Assembly (NCBI RefSeq): GCF_009905215.1
Contig: NZ_CP047593.1
Coordinates: 1,926,900 to 1,990,899, forward strand
DNA length: 64,000 bases
Source: Tichowtungia aerotolerans
GTDB taxonomy: Bacteria; Verrucomicrobiota; Kiritimatiellia; Kiritimatiellales; Tichowtungiaceae
Reading direction: 5' to 3'
The number at the start of each line of letters is the position of its first letter. The first letter of the stretch is position 1. Position numbers and translations under genes: made by a program. Positions 18,733 to 27,603 of the stretch are shown one piece after another. The notes beneath the pieces are model-generated. The model saw only the letters and a list, made by a program, of their open reading frames with translations. It did not search any database and was not told where the DNA came from.

Positions 18733-19071
18733 TCAGATTTTTCCGGCCTGCTGAGACAGCAGCTTTCTCCGAGCTTCTCCCAGCAGGAGCCGCAGCCGAT
18801 ACCGTGCAGCCTCGTCAAGGGGAATCAGCATTGTATTGTACTTTGTTCCCATCAAGACATGGTAGCGAACCTCTCTCATAAAACATTTTCCTTCGAGAAC
18901 CCCCATCAGAAACGCTGCGGGTCCGTCTCCTTCCAGAGCCAACGAAGACCACTCGATGGAAATCTTTTTTATCGGAACGAAATGAAACAGGAGCCGGATC
19001 ACCTCGCCATCACGAAACACGTAACTGCTCAGGGGCATCCTGAAGATAAGAGTCGTATTTTTTTGTGGCAC
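18733..19071 (-). CDS. Hypothetical protein, 112 aa
   Basis: No family recognised. Predicted to be cytoplasmic: no signal peptide or membrane segment. The N-terminal half is beta-rich and hydrophobic (EVIRLLFHFVPIKKISIEW) and the C-terminal half is helical and basic (ARYRLRLLLGEARRKLLSQQ). GTG at 19071 has GGAAG about 8 nt upstream; a later ATG (MPLSSYV) is possible. The TTTTTTGAGAGAAA stretch in the upstream region resembles one upstream of 13770. It may be unit-mates with the gene at 19155-19754. Confidence 0.5.
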   Translation of the reverse strand: MPQKNTTLIFRMPLSSYVFRDGEVIRLLFHFVPIKKISIEWSSLALEGDGPAAFLMGVLEGKCFMREVRYHVLMGTKYNTMLIPLDEAARYRLRLLLGEARRKLLSQQAGKI

Positions 19072-19154
19072 AGCCGGTTCTTCCAGTTGGTTTTTTGAGA
19101 GAAAAGGAGAGCTTGATATCGTTTGATCATTTTCGTAAGCGATTCATCCATACG

Positions 19155-19754
19155 TTATGTAAACAGCATGGCAGCGCTTGCAACTCCATTCAGTATGGCA
19201 TCCCGTTCGTTGCGCAGGCGCAGCCAGCACAGGATGTGTTCGAACGCATGCTGCTTGTGAGTGCGTGCGTCCTGTTCCTTCCAGTCTGAATGATCTTTCA
19301 GGTGTGTGTTGTGGATGAGGGGGGCTCCCTCCAGCCAGGTTCCTACGGCCAAATCAAATGCGGATTCTGTTTCTGTCAATGGATTTAGATGAGGACATTC
19401 AGAGAATGAAATAAGAAGAGGAAGGATCCGTATAACAGCTTTCTGAGCCCGAATTCCTTGGAAAGTATGAACCATCGATTTGTTTTCTATTGTCATGTCT
19501 AAGTACTGGTATCCCCAGATATCAGCGAGAAAGTCGGCAAGCGGATTAAGACAGTCAACAAGCCGGCAGGTCTTTCCGCATGGAGGGCGTCTGGCCGCGC
19601 AGGAAGGGAAATATGACTGTCCATTATCGGGGCTGGAAGCACCTTTCTTTCCGGGTTCCAGCACAAACTCTTCCCCGGTTTCCTTTCGAATTTTTATGAC
19701 CACGCCAGACCTCCAACTACGATTGAATATCACGATTATCGTTTGATCGGACAC
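19155..19754 (-). CDS. Hypothetical Cys-containing protein, 199 aa
   Basis: No family recognised. The start is GTG 19754 with AGGTG upstream. Residues 1-35 form a short beta-like segment (TIIVIFNRSWRSGVVIKIRK). A cluster of Cys follows (SCAARRPPCGKTCRLVDC, about residues 51-68), with another Cys in FSECPHL, so metal or Fe-S binding is possible. The C-terminal third is His/Arg-rich and helical. No signal peptide. It stands upstream of the 112-aa gene on the same strand. Confidence 0.5.
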   Translation of the reverse strand: MSDQTIIVIFNRSWRSGVVIKIRKETGEEFVLEPGKKGASSPDNGQSYFPSCAARRPPCGKTCRLVDCLNPLADFLADIWGYQYLDMTIENKSMVHTFQGIRAQKAVIRILPLLISFSECPHLNPLTETESAFDLAVGTWLEGAPLIHNTHLKDHSDWKEQDARTHKQHAFEHILCWLRLRNERDAILNGVASAAMLFT

Positions 19755-20058
19755 GTGTTGGCACCTGAAACAATGGCGAAGATTAGGACATTCTGTGACT
19801 AGGTTTGGATGTTTGTCACAGACGCCGGGTCATGTCGGATAAACAAAACGTCAGACCTTTTCGCGGTAAGGAGTTGTCATCCGTCGCAGGGTCTTGCTGT
19901 TTGGTATGCAGGGTTTCAATCCAAAATAGCAGCGTGAAAACTTCACAGAATTTACCTTGCAGGTAACTAATTTCTTTAGAAATGCACATTTGTTGGGTAC
20001 CCTAAACCCATCCTAAAAGGCGACCTTATTTATTTAAGGGAAGGAGATCTGGATCGTT
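19755..20058. other. Intergenic region between hypothetical gene and AraC gene
   Basis: Divergent promoter region of 304 bp. An inverted repeat near 20000-20015 (GGGTACCCTAAACCC) lies about 45 bp before the AraC start and could be an operator. No gene or RNA recognised. Confidence 0.4.
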
Positions 20059-20994
20059 ATGGCTGAAATTTTGACCCATCATATAAGGAGTCTTCTTGAA
20101 AAGCCGAAACGTCCGACGCTGAGAAGCATCGGTCACTATCGCTTGGATCGAGAGCACTACGTTTATGATGAATTCAACAATCATCTTCTGCTGGCCTGGG
20201 TGATCAAAGGACGTTTTTTAATTCAAACCGACGGGGTGGAATTTCTGGCAAATGAAGGCTCTTTATTTGTGATAACGCCGCCCGCCAGTCTGCGCAATAT
20301 CAAGGCTAGCCCGGAGTTGGAGTTTTGCTGGATTACCATTGATGGTGCTCTTGCTGACAGGTATTGCCGGACACGAGGTCTCTGGACCGATCTTTTCAAA
20401 TATGACAATGCCCCCGTGGAACGAATCAATGAGCTGGGAGAGCAGCTTAAGTGGGCCCAGACAAAACAGGCGATCAGGCAGGTCTCTGATTTGACCATGT
20501 TGCTGCTGGACAGTATGACCGGCAACATCATGCGTTACGCAATCAACAAAGAAATCATCAAGGCAAAGACACTCATTCATTCTGCAATTGATCAGCCCCG
20601 GCTGAGTGTAGACTGGCTGGCTGATCAAATGGGCATGCATCGCAAAAGCCTCTATAGCCTGTTCAAGAAGGACACGGGGAGTTCTCCCCAGCAATATATC
20701 CAGCGTGTACGAATGAATAGAATCTGCCGCTTTTTGAAATATTCGGGTGTGGATTCCCGCGGAGCGGCCAAAGCGGCAGGATACGCAGATACGGCCTATT
20801 TTACCAAGATGTTTCCCAAACTGTTCGGGAAGACACTTGAAGAATTTTCAAAGGTCCCTTGCTGTTTCGACTATGCTTGTCCGGATGCTCTTTGCTCATC
20901 ATGCAGTATCTGCCCGGAAGAAAAGAGAATGAGCAGAAAAGGTCGGACGGTTTCCGGCTGCCTCCCAAAGATCAGTCTTGACCTGAAAAGATAA
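20059..20994 (+). CDS. AraC-family transcriptional regulator with Cys-rich tail
   Basis: A 311-aa regulator. The N-terminal about 150 residues form a cupin-like sensing domain (AWVIKGRFLIQTDGVEFLA). The AraC double helix-turn-helix lies at about 185-275 (LSVDWLADQMGMHRKSLYSL; AAKAAGYADTAYFTKMFPKL). After the DNA-binding domain there is an unusual tail with seven or more Cys (VPCCFDYACPDALCSSCSIC, and later VSGC) that could bind metal or Fe-S. An AAGGAG site is about 11 nt before the ATG. The upstream effector gene is not obvious; it may regulate the neighbouring split glutamate synthase or itself. Confidence 0.85.
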   Translation: MAEILTHHIRSLLEKPKRPTLRSIGHYRLDREHYVYDEFNNHLLLAWVIKGRFLIQTDGVEFLANEGSLFVITPPASLRNIKASPELEFCWITIDGALADRYCRTRGLWTDLFKYDNAPVERINELGEQLKWAQTKQAIRQVSDLTMLLLDSMTGNIMRYAINKEIIKAKTLIHSAIDQPRLSVDWLADQMGMHRKSLYSLFKKDTGSSPQQYIQRVRMNRICRFLKYSGVDSRGAAKAAGYADTAYFTKMFPKLFGKTLEEFSKVPCCFDYACPDALCSSCSICPEEKRMSRKGRTVSGCLPKISLDLKR

Positions 20995-21018
20995 AGCCGC
21001 CCGGTGAGGGGCGGCTTT
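20993..21018. terminator. Bidirectional terminator between AraC and glutamate synthase genes
   Basis: AAAGCCGCCC and GGGCGGCTTT form a perfect 10-bp stem with a 6-nt loop, located between convergent genes and overlapping the AraC stop codon. A and T runs on both sides fit termination in both directions. Confidence 0.75.
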
Positions 21019-21041
21019 CGGGGTTTTGCTATGTTTGGAAA

Positions 21042-23351
21042 TTACGCTTCCGGCGTCGGGGCGTCGGCCATGGTCCAGATCCCGCAGGGGCAGACGCCCT
21101 GGCAGATTCCGCAGCCGATGCAGAGGTCGTCGTCGGAGACATATTCGAAGGTGCCGTCGTCGTTGACCCGGCGCGTGATGGCCTTCTCCGGGCAGGAGTG
21201 CAGGCACATTTCACAGTCGCGGCAGGTTCCGCAGCTGATGCAGCGGTTGTGGTCTTCCTGCGGCCGTTCCATGTAGTCGGTGGTGTCGACGGCCGAGAAG
21301 TAGTCGAGTGACAGGCGCTCCTTCGGAATGTTGATGCGCGGGCGAACGGCGAAGGTCTCGCCGTTGAGCTCAGCATTGATCCGCAGGGCGACTTCGCGCC
21401 CGGCGCCGATCGCCTCGACGAGCAGGCCGAGTTTGGTCAGGTCGCCGATGGCGTAGACGTTTTCTTCGAGCTTGCAGCCGTCGCCGGTTTTGAGGTAGCC
21501 GCGGTCGGTTTCCGCTTCCGGCAGGATGCCGTCAAGTTTCGGGGCCTCCCCGATACAGCAGAAGACGGTGTCGGCTTCGAGGACGGTGCCGTCGTTGAGC
21601 TTGACGCCGTCTTCGGTGATTTCGGAAGTGAAGGCCGGCCAGATCAGTTTCGCGCCGAGTTTTTCGGCGTGGTCAATTTCGTCCTGGAAGGCGGCCGGCT
21701 GCTGCACGTCGAGGGCGGTGACCTCTTTCGCGCCGCAGGCGTATGCGCCGAAGATCACGTCCATGCCGGAGTTGCCGCAGCCGATGACGACGACTTTGTC
21801 GCCGACCTCCGGACGCTGCCCGGCGTTGACCTGCTTGAGGAAGTCGAGGTAGGAGGCGATGCGCTCTTTGCCCGGCCACGGCGGCAGCTTCGGCGAATAG
21901 GCGCCGATGGCGAGCACGACGTAGTCGTAGGATTTCTTGAGCTCTTCGTATTTGGCGACGTCCACAGTTGTGTTCGTAACAAATTCGATGCCGGCCTTCT
22001 CGATGCGCTCGATTTCCGCCTCGATCGTGGCGGTTTCGAGACGCTCGCGTGACACGGCATTGACCAGCTTGCCGCCGATGACTTCATCCTTGTCGAAGAC
22101 GGTGACCTCGTGTCCGCGCAGGCGGAGCATCCAGGCGGTGGTCAGTCCGCCGACCCCGGCGCCGACGATGGCGACTTTTCTGCCGGAGCTCTCGGCGGGC
22201 AAATCCATGCTGACGCTGGTGGACTGGCGGCCGAGCCCTTTGATGTTTGCGGCCGAGTCGACCGCGCAACGGGTGCACTCCTGCATGCAGAGGTTCGGGC
22301 AGACCGCGCCGCAGACCGATCCCGGGAACGGCGTGTATTCGAGAACCAGCTTGTAGGCGTCTTCGTAGCGCCCCTCGCGCAGCAGGTTGAAGCGCGTCTG
22401 CGACGGAATGCCCGCCGGGCAGCCCGCTTCGCACGGCGCCATGAAGGCGGCGTTGAGCCATTCGGGAATGCGCAGGCGGTCGCTGCCGCGGTTGACCATG
22501 GAGACGACGGAGTGGTCATCCTCATAGATATCGCCGAAGATTCCGCCTTTGATCCAGTCGTTCGCGCGGAAGGCGTTCATCGGTTTCTTTGCGGATTTCT
22601 GCGCGCGCTCTTCGTAGGTCTTGGCGGCGACTTTTTTCCACTGCGAAAAGTCGGTGACTTCGGCAAGGCACTCCTCGCGGTCGATCTTTTTCAGGAAGTC
22701 CGGCAGCCCGGCCTTCAGGAACGCGATGTCCTGTTCGTCGAGGTCGAGGATCTTGGTGGTGGCCGTGGCGATGCCTTCGGCGTTGCCGCGGAAGTAGACG
22801 GTTCCGCCGACCATCCCGGCGCAGGCGCGGTCGCCGAGAACGCTGTCGAACTCTTCGGAGTCGACGCCGCAGACGACCGCGGTGCCGCCGCCCATGAATT
22901 CAAAGGAGAACGATCCGGTGTTTTTGAGCACCCAGAACTGCGGGGCGTCGTAGGCCGGATCGTGCTTCATCAGCGAGCCGGAGCGGGTGCCGACGCGCCC
23001 GCCGATGTAGATGTTGCCGGCCGCGGCGCAGTGGGCCGTGGTGTCGCCGCTGTCGCCTTTGACGATGATCTCGCCGCCGGCGTTGAGCCAGCCGGTGTCG
23101 GCGGAGGCGGAGCCCTCCACGACAACCGTCGTGCCTTCGAGTGCCATCGAGCCGACGCGCTGGCCGGGGTTGGTGACGCTGAAGCGCACCGTGCCCTGTT
23201 CGTTCCAGAGCGGACCGCCGATATTGTGCTGGCCGCAGCCGTCGATGACGAATTCATTCTCGCCCTGCTCCATGCCGGCGTAGATTTCCTGCAGGAGTTC
23301 CTGCGTGGACATCCGCTGGTTGCCTTCTACACTTTTGATTTGATAAGCCAT
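21042..23351 (-). CDS. Split glutamate synthase: GXGXG domain fused to GltD-like FAD oxidoreductase and ferredoxin
   Basis: 769 aa, cytoplasmic. Domains in order: GXGXG beta-helix domain normally at the GltB C-terminus (about 30-200); Fer4_20-type Cys cluster (CEAGCPAG ... CGAVCPNLCMQECTRC, about 307-362); FAD Rossmann motif VAIVGAGVGG (about 393); NADPH motif VVVIGCGNSG (about 521); and a C-terminal double ferredoxin (CISCGTCRDCEMC, CIGCGICQGVC). It should supply electrons and the channel domain for the amination catalysed by the FMN subunit upstream. Last gene of a three-gene unit (26104 to 21042), 12 nt after its partner. The fusion of GXGXG with GltD distinguishes this from gltB at 1-4490. 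Confidence 0.88.
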   Translation of the reverse strand: MAYQIKSVEGNQRMSTQELLQEIYAGMEQGENEFVIDGCGQHNIGGPLWNEQGTVRFSVTNPGQRVGSMALEGTTVVVEGSASADTGWLNAGGEIIVKGDSGDTTAHCAAAGNIYIGGRVGTRSGSLMKHDPAYDAPQFWVLKNTGSFSFEFMGGGTAVVCGVDSEEFDSVLGDRACAGMVGGTVYFRGNAEGIATATTKILDLDEQDIAFLKAGLPDFLKKIDREECLAEVTDFSQWKKVAAKTYEERAQKSAKKPMNAFRANDWIKGGIFGDIYEDDHSVVSMVNRGSDRLRIPEWLNAAFMAPCEAGCPAGIPSQTRFNLLREGRYEDAYKLVLEYTPFPGSVCGAVCPNLCMQECTRCAVDSAANIKGLGRQSTSVSMDLPAESSGRKVAIVGAGVGGLTTAWMLRLRGHEVTVFDKDEVIGGKLVNAVSRERLETATIEAEIERIEKAGIEFVTNTTVDVAKYEELKKSYDYVVLAIGAYSPKLPPWPGKERIASYLDFLKQVNAGQRPEVGDKVVVIGCGNSGMDVIFGAYACGAKEVTALDVQQPAAFQDEIDHAEKLGAKLIWPAFTSEITEDGVKLNDGTVLEADTVFCCIGEAPKLDGILPEAETDRGYLKTGDGCKLEENVYAIGDLTKLGLLVEAIGAGREVALRINAELNGETFAVRPRINIPKERLSLDYFSAVDTTDYMERPQEDHNRCISCGTCRDCEMCLHSCPEKAITRRVNDDGTFEYVSDDDLCIGCGICQGVCPCGIWTMADAPTPEA

Positions 23352-23363
23352 AATACAATCTCC

Positions 23364-25004
23364 TTAGCAGGCGTACTGAATGCCGAGTTTGTTGGCGACG
23401 GCTTCGTCGGTGGAGACGAGCGCGTCGGAGCGTCCGACCGGCAACGAGCTGTTGCCGATCGGCGCCATCATCTTTTTCATTTCGGAATCGAAGGCCAGCA
23501 CGTAGTCGACAATGTTCTGGGCGGCCTTGTCGATGTCGAGGCGCTTGACCAGCTTCTTCTCCTGCGTGGTCAGGCCCGCCGGGCAGAGGCCGGTGTTGCA
23601 GGCGTTGCAGCGGCCGCGGTCGTTGCCGACGCAGCCCATGAGCTGCAGCAGGATTTTCGAAACGAAGACGCCGTTGGCGCCGAGGCAGATCACCTTGAAG
23701 GCGTCGGCGGCGGCGTTGCCGGTCAGTCCGATGCCGCCGGCGGCCCACAGCGGGATCTGGCCCTGGCGCCCCTGGGCGACGGCGGCGTTGTAGCAGTCGC
23801 GCACCTTGGAGACGACCGGGTGCCCGGTGTGGTCGAGCGAGATTTCGTTCGCCGCGCCGGTTCCGCCCTGGATGCCGTCGATCAGGTAGCCGCCGACGAT
23901 GTTGTAGGGGTCGCGCAGCAGGTTGTTGTAGATCGAGACCGAGCTGGCGGTGGCCGAGGTTTTGATGGCGACCGGCACGCGGAACTTGAAGGCCGCGTTC
24001 AGGGAGAGGAACATTTTCTGCACCGACTCCTCAATGGAGTAGAGTCCCTGATGGTTCGGCGGCGAGAGCAGGTCCGATTTCGGCACGCCGCGGATCGCCT
24101 GAATGTGTTTGGCCACTTTCTGGGCCATCAGCAATCCGCCGTCGCCGGGCTTCGCCCCCTGGCCGATTTTGATGATGATGCCGGCCGGGTCGGCGACCAT
24201 GTCGGGCATCGCCTTGATGATGCGGTTCCAGCCGAAGTGGCCGGAGGCGATCTGCAGGATCATGTATTTGAGCAGTTCGCTCTTGAGCAGGCTGACGGGC
24301 ATGCCGCCCTCGCCGGAGCACATGCGGATTGGAATGCCGCACTCTTCGTTGAGGTAGGCGGTCGCCATCGAGATGGCTTCCCAGCAGCGGGTGGAGAGCG
24401 CGCCGATGGACATGTCCGAAAAGACGAGCGGATAGATCCAGTTGACGGTCGGCAGCGGCTTGTCCATCTGGAGCGTGCCGTCGGGGCCGACGCTCAGCGG
24501 GAGCTGTTCGGGCGGAAGGATGCGGCCGAAGGGCGCGCGCATGTCGAAGGTGTGGCGCAGCGCGTCGAGCGACGGGTCGGTCATCTGCGAGATGCGGCCG
24601 ACGACGATTTTGTCGAGCGTGCGGTCTTCGACGCCGAGGTTGGAGCGGCCGCCGCGCTTGGGCATGCCGGCGGAGCGGTTGACAAAGTTCCAGCGGTTGT
24701 CCTCGTTGCGGACCGGGCGGATCGCGCGGTTCGGGCAGACCTTTTCGCACATGCCGCAGCCGGTGCAGCGGTGTTTGATGTCGGCGACCTGCCGGATGAC
24801 CGGGACGGCGCGTTTGGCGGCGGCCTGCGGGTTGGGGGCGACGCCTTCGGAGAAGGTGACGCCGCGGCCCTCAACGCCGGCTTCGATGGCGCCGAAGGTG
24901 CAGGCGGCCGTGCAGCTGCCGCACATCTTGCATTTGTCTTCCGACCATTCGATTGTCCACGGCAGGTCGTTCGGGGTGATGTCGTTGATTTTTACTGTTT
25001 GCAT
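23364..25004 (-). CDS. Split glutamate synthase FMN-binding subunit with ferredoxin domains
   Basis: 546 aa from ATG 25004, with GGAGG 7 nt upstream inside the end of the preceding gene. Two 4Fe-4S motifs lie at the N-terminus (CKMCGSCTAAC about 23-33; CTGCGMCEKVC about 80). The FMN/TIM-barrel synthase domain follows (MCSGEGGMPVSLL; IIIKIGQGAKPGDGG; DGIQGGTGA), and the cluster motif CVGNDRGRCNACNTGLCPAG lies near 480. It converts 2-oxoglutarate and ammonia to glutamate using electrons from the FAD subunit. The frame overlaps the stop of the amidotransferase gene by 13 nt, indicating an operon. Archaeal-type architecture. Confidence 0.9.
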   Translation of the reverse strand: MQTVKINDITPNDLPWTIEWSEDKCKMCGSCTAACTFGAIEAGVEGRGVTFSEGVAPNPQAAAKRAVPVIRQVADIKHRCTGCGMCEKVCPNRAIRPVRNEDNRWNFVNRSAGMPKRGGRSNLGVEDRTLDKIVVGRISQMTDPSLDALRHTFDMRAPFGRILPPEQLPLSVGPDGTLQMDKPLPTVNWIYPLVFSDMSIGALSTRCWEAISMATAYLNEECGIPIRMCSGEGGMPVSLLKSELLKYMILQIASGHFGWNRIIKAMPDMVADPAGIIIKIGQGAKPGDGGLLMAQKVAKHIQAIRGVPKSDLLSPPNHQGLYSIEESVQKMFLSLNAAFKFRVPVAIKTSATASSVSIYNNLLRDPYNIVGGYLIDGIQGGTGAANEISLDHTGHPVVSKVRDCYNAAVAQGRQGQIPLWAAGGIGLTGNAAADAFKVICLGANGVFVSKILLQLMGCVGNDRGRCNACNTGLCPAGLTTQEKKLVKRLDIDKAAQNIVDYVLAFDSEMKKMMAPIGNSSLPVGRSDALVSTDEAVANKLGIQYAC

Positions 25005-26104
25005 CGCAGGACCTCCAGGTCGTTGTTGATGATGACCGTCTCGCGCTCGTTGGTGTAGATGTCTTTGGACGCGTCGCGGTTCGGCATGATGTCGTTGAGT
25101 CCGCAGACCTCGGAGGAGAGGGCCACGGTGTCGCCCTCCCGGCCGATGACGACGGGCCGCAGTTTTTTTGAGTCGCAGGTGTTGATCATCGTTCCGTCGG
25201 GCAGGACGCCGATGATGGTGTTCGGGCCGTTGATTTCCAGGTGCGGCAGCGACTGGCGGATCGAGAGCAGGACCTGGGCGTCGTCGCGCGTTTCGATCTG
25301 GTCGAACGGCAGCGGGGTGATGACGTGCTTGAAGTAGGTGAGCGGCCACTTCAGCTGGCGGTGGACGTAGTGCAGGGTGTAGAGGAAGCACTGCGAGTCG
25401 GACTCGAAGCCGATGTAGGAGCGGTGCAGGTTTTTCTGGCACTCTTTGTTTTTGACGTAGAAGGTGTTTTCGCCGTTGGCCAGCACGGTGTAGCCCTGGT
25501 TGAAGAAGGGGTGCGCGGCGTAGCGGACGATGTCGTAGTTGGTGTTCTGGCGGCACTGGACGGTGATGATTTTCGCCATCAGCTTGTCGTTCTTGTTCCA
25601 GAGGTCGAAGTAGGTCCCGATATCCTTCGGGTTGCCGATCTCCTTGAGCGTCAGCACGTCCGGCCAGAAGGAGTAGACGAAGCCGATTTTGTCGCCGGCG
25701 TCTTCGAGCACCCTGCGCAGTTCGAGGCGGATGCCGGTCAGCAGCTCCTCCTTTTCCGCCTGCGGGGCGTTGGCCATCAGTTTGGGATAGTCCCAGTTTT
25801 CGAAGTGGTAGTGCTGCATCAGTTCGATGTCGAGGCCGGTGGCGTCATTTTTCTTCGGCGACCAGTGGAACGCGAGGGAGAATCCTTTTTCGCGCATGAA
25901 GTCCTCGACAATCTTCACGCCGGCATCGGTGCAGGCGTAGGACATCAGCGGCTTGTCCTTGTAGTCGGCAAACACGCCGCCGAGATCCTGCATCACCATG
26001 GCGAAGCCGGAGTTGTCGTGCCCCTTCTGCTGCGATTGCATCAGGCAGAGCGCGGTGGACGGATGAACGAAATCTTTGCTTTTAATTGCACCAATTCTGC
26101 ACAT
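24992..26104 (-). CDS. Split glutamate synthase glutaminase (class II amidotransferase) subunit
   Basis: 370 aa. Begins MCRIGAIKSKDF, with the catalytic Cys at position 2 as expected for class II (Ntn) amidotransferases after Met removal. Further on are QQKGHDNSGFA and a substrate-binding region (GFESDSQCFLYTLHYV). It should release ammonia from glutamine for the FMN subunit encoded next. First gene of the three-gene unit. A 242-bp AT-rich region lies upstream and should contain the promoter; no clear operator was found. Confidence 0.9.
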   Translation of the reverse strand: MCRIGAIKSKDFVHPSTALCLMQSQQKGHDNSGFAMVMQDLGGVFADYKDKPLMSYACTDAGVKIVEDFMREKGFSLAFHWSPKKNDATGLDIELMQHYHFENWDYPKLMANAPQAEKEELLTGIRLELRRVLEDAGDKIGFVYSFWPDVLTLKEIGNPKDIGTYFDLWNKNDKLMAKIITVQCRQNTNYDIVRYAAHPFFNQGYTVLANGENTFYVKNKECQKNLHRSYIGFESDSQCFLYTLHYVHRQLKWPLTYFKHVITPLPFDQIETRDDAQVLLSIRQSLPHLEINGPNTIIGVLPDGTMINTCDSKKLRPVVIGREGDTVALSSEVCGLNDIMPNRDASKDIYTNERETVIINNDLEVLRCKQ

Positions 26105-26346
26105 AGGTAAGCCCGCCTTTCTTTATTTCCTCAGAACCAAGGGGGACGCGCAATTGCGGGACCCCTGTTGGAATAAAAATGGTGGGGAAGAGTACGTTAT
26201 TCTGCGACAGGGTCAATACGTAAACAGATAAAAATTTACACTTATGTTTTCAAATGAACTACAGTTACAAAATTGTATCCATCGTTTAGCATGAAAGTCA
26301 TATTTGTTTGGGAGTCAGTGGTTTTGTTCTGGATTGTGTGTTGATT

Positions 26347-26895
26347 TTAGAAAATCAGCAGTCCCAGCGCGCCGCCGGCGACGATGTATAGAATCGGCGA
26401 GGCGGGCTTGAGGCGATATGCCAGAGCGAGTCCGGCAAACAGGAGCAGCGCGGGAATACTGAAGGCGGATTCACCGTCAGGCGAGACCGGAATGAACAGC
26501 GCTTTCTGGAGAATAAACCATGCGGCCGAGGCGATCAGCCCGAGCGCTGCCGGGCGGATTCCGCTCATGACGCCTTTTACCGCCGGGCGGGACGCAAAGT
26601 TCTTCATCCATGCGGCAATTATCATGATGATGATCAGTGAAGGGGAGATTATTCCGAGAGTCGCGACGAATCCCCCGGCGATTCCGGCGAGCTTAAAGCC
26701 TGCAAAGGTGGCCATGTTGATGCCGATGGGGCCCGGCGTGGACTGGCTGATGGCGACCATGTCAATAAACTCGGTCTGGCGGATCATGCCGCTGTTCACG
26801 ACTGATTCCTGCAGCAGCGGCAGGCTGGCCAGTCCGCCGCCGATGGTGAACAGGCCGATTTTGAAAAAGGTCAGATAGAGGTTCAACAGAGTCAT
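26347..26895 (-). CDS. Chromate-transporter-family (CHR) protein, second half
   Basis: A 182-aa membrane protein made of one CHR domain: FFKIGLFTIGGGLASLPLL, the family FxxGG motif, and STPGPIGINMATFAGFKLAG. Short CHR proteins work as pairs in which the two encoded halves have opposite membrane orientation. Here the start overlaps the stop of the upstream CHR gene by 4 nt (ATGA). The family moves chromate and perhaps sulfate out of the cell; the substrate of this pair is unknown. Confidence 0.85.
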   Translation of the reverse strand: MTLLNLYLTFFKIGLFTIGGGLASLPLLQESVVNSGMIRQTEFIDMVAISQSTPGPIGINMATFAGFKLAGIAGGFVATLGIISPSLIIIMIIAAWMKNFASRPAVKGVMSGIRPAALGLIASAAWFILQKALFIPVSPDGESAFSIPALLLFAGLALAYRLKPASPILYIVAGGALGLLIF

Positions 26896-27446
26896 GCCCT
26901 GGCCCTTCGTTTGCGGGAGAAAAGCCAGCCGGCGGCGCCGGCGGCGAGAATGATCGGGACCGGGGCGGCGCCGAAGGCTACGACGGCCGCAAAGGCGCCG
27001 GCCGTTAAAGCAATCTCCCAGGGGCTCTTCCAGCTTTTTCGGGCCAGTGAAATCAGGGTTCCTGCGAGCAGCATGGCCACGGCCACGCGGATTCCTTTGA
27101 AGGCTTTTTGGACGAATGGGTTGGCCTGTATGGACGGGATCAGCGCGGCAATCAGCAGAATGATGATCAGCGACGGGGTGACCATTCCGGCGGTTGCGGC
27201 CACGGCTCCGGCAATGCCGCAGCGTTTAAAGCCGATAAAGGTGGCGGTATTGATGGCGATAATTCCGGGGGTGGCCTGGCCGATTGCGTAGTAATCGAGC
27301 AGTTCCCGGTCGTCGGCCCATCCCCGTTTTTCGACCAGTTCGCTGCGCAGCATCGGCAGCATCACGTAGCCTCCGCCGACCGAGAACAGCCCGATCCGAA
27401 AAAACAGGCTGTAGAGAACAGCCATTTCATTCAGTAATTTCTTCAT
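26892..27446 (-). CDS. Chromate-transporter-family (CHR) protein, first half
   Basis: A 184-aa membrane protein with one CHR domain: FFRIGLFSVGGGYVMLPML and QATPGIIAINTATFIGFKR. It is paired with the downstream CHR gene through a 4-nt overlap, typical of the two-component short-chain ChrA type. It lies divergently from pgk across a 157-bp gap. There is no ChrB-like regulator nearby, so chromate specificity is uncertain. Confidence 0.85.
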   Translation of the reverse strand: MKKLLNEMAVLYSLFFRIGLFSVGGGYVMLPMLRSELVEKRGWADDRELLDYYAIGQATPGIIAINTATFIGFKRCGIAGAVAATAGMVTPSLIIILLIAALIPSIQANPFVQKAFKGIRVAVAMLLAGTLISLARKSWKSPWEIALTAGAFAAVVAFGAAPVPIILAAGAAGWLFSRKRRARA

Positions 27447-27539
27447 GGAGTGGTGCAGTATTCAGAAACGATTTCCGGACCGCAAGGCGAATAGCGGAAA
27501 CAGTGCCCGGTCGGCCTGTTGAATGATTCAGCCGCATGA

Positions 27540-27567
27540 TTGACTATGCCCCTGTTTTCTCTATGAT
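27540..27567 (+). promoter_or_regulatory. Sigma-70-type promoter of pgk
   Basis: TTGACT at 27540-27545 and TATGAT at 27562-27567, separated by 16 bp, lie 36 bp before the ATG at 27604. Both boxes are close to consensus. Confidence 0.6.
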
Positions 27568-27603
27568 GCGGGCTCATTTTCAACTAAAAAAAGGGATTCT
27601 GTT

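Noticed and set aside
20000-20015. Possible CRISPR-like or attachment repeat near GGGTACCCTAAACCC
   Set aside because: Single copy with no spacing array; at most an operator.
22110-25058. 982-codon open frame on the plus strand
   Set aside because: It lies opposite the two split glutamate synthase genes, which have clear domains. Its Val/Asp/Gly/Ala-rich composition is the usual mirror of GC-rich codons.
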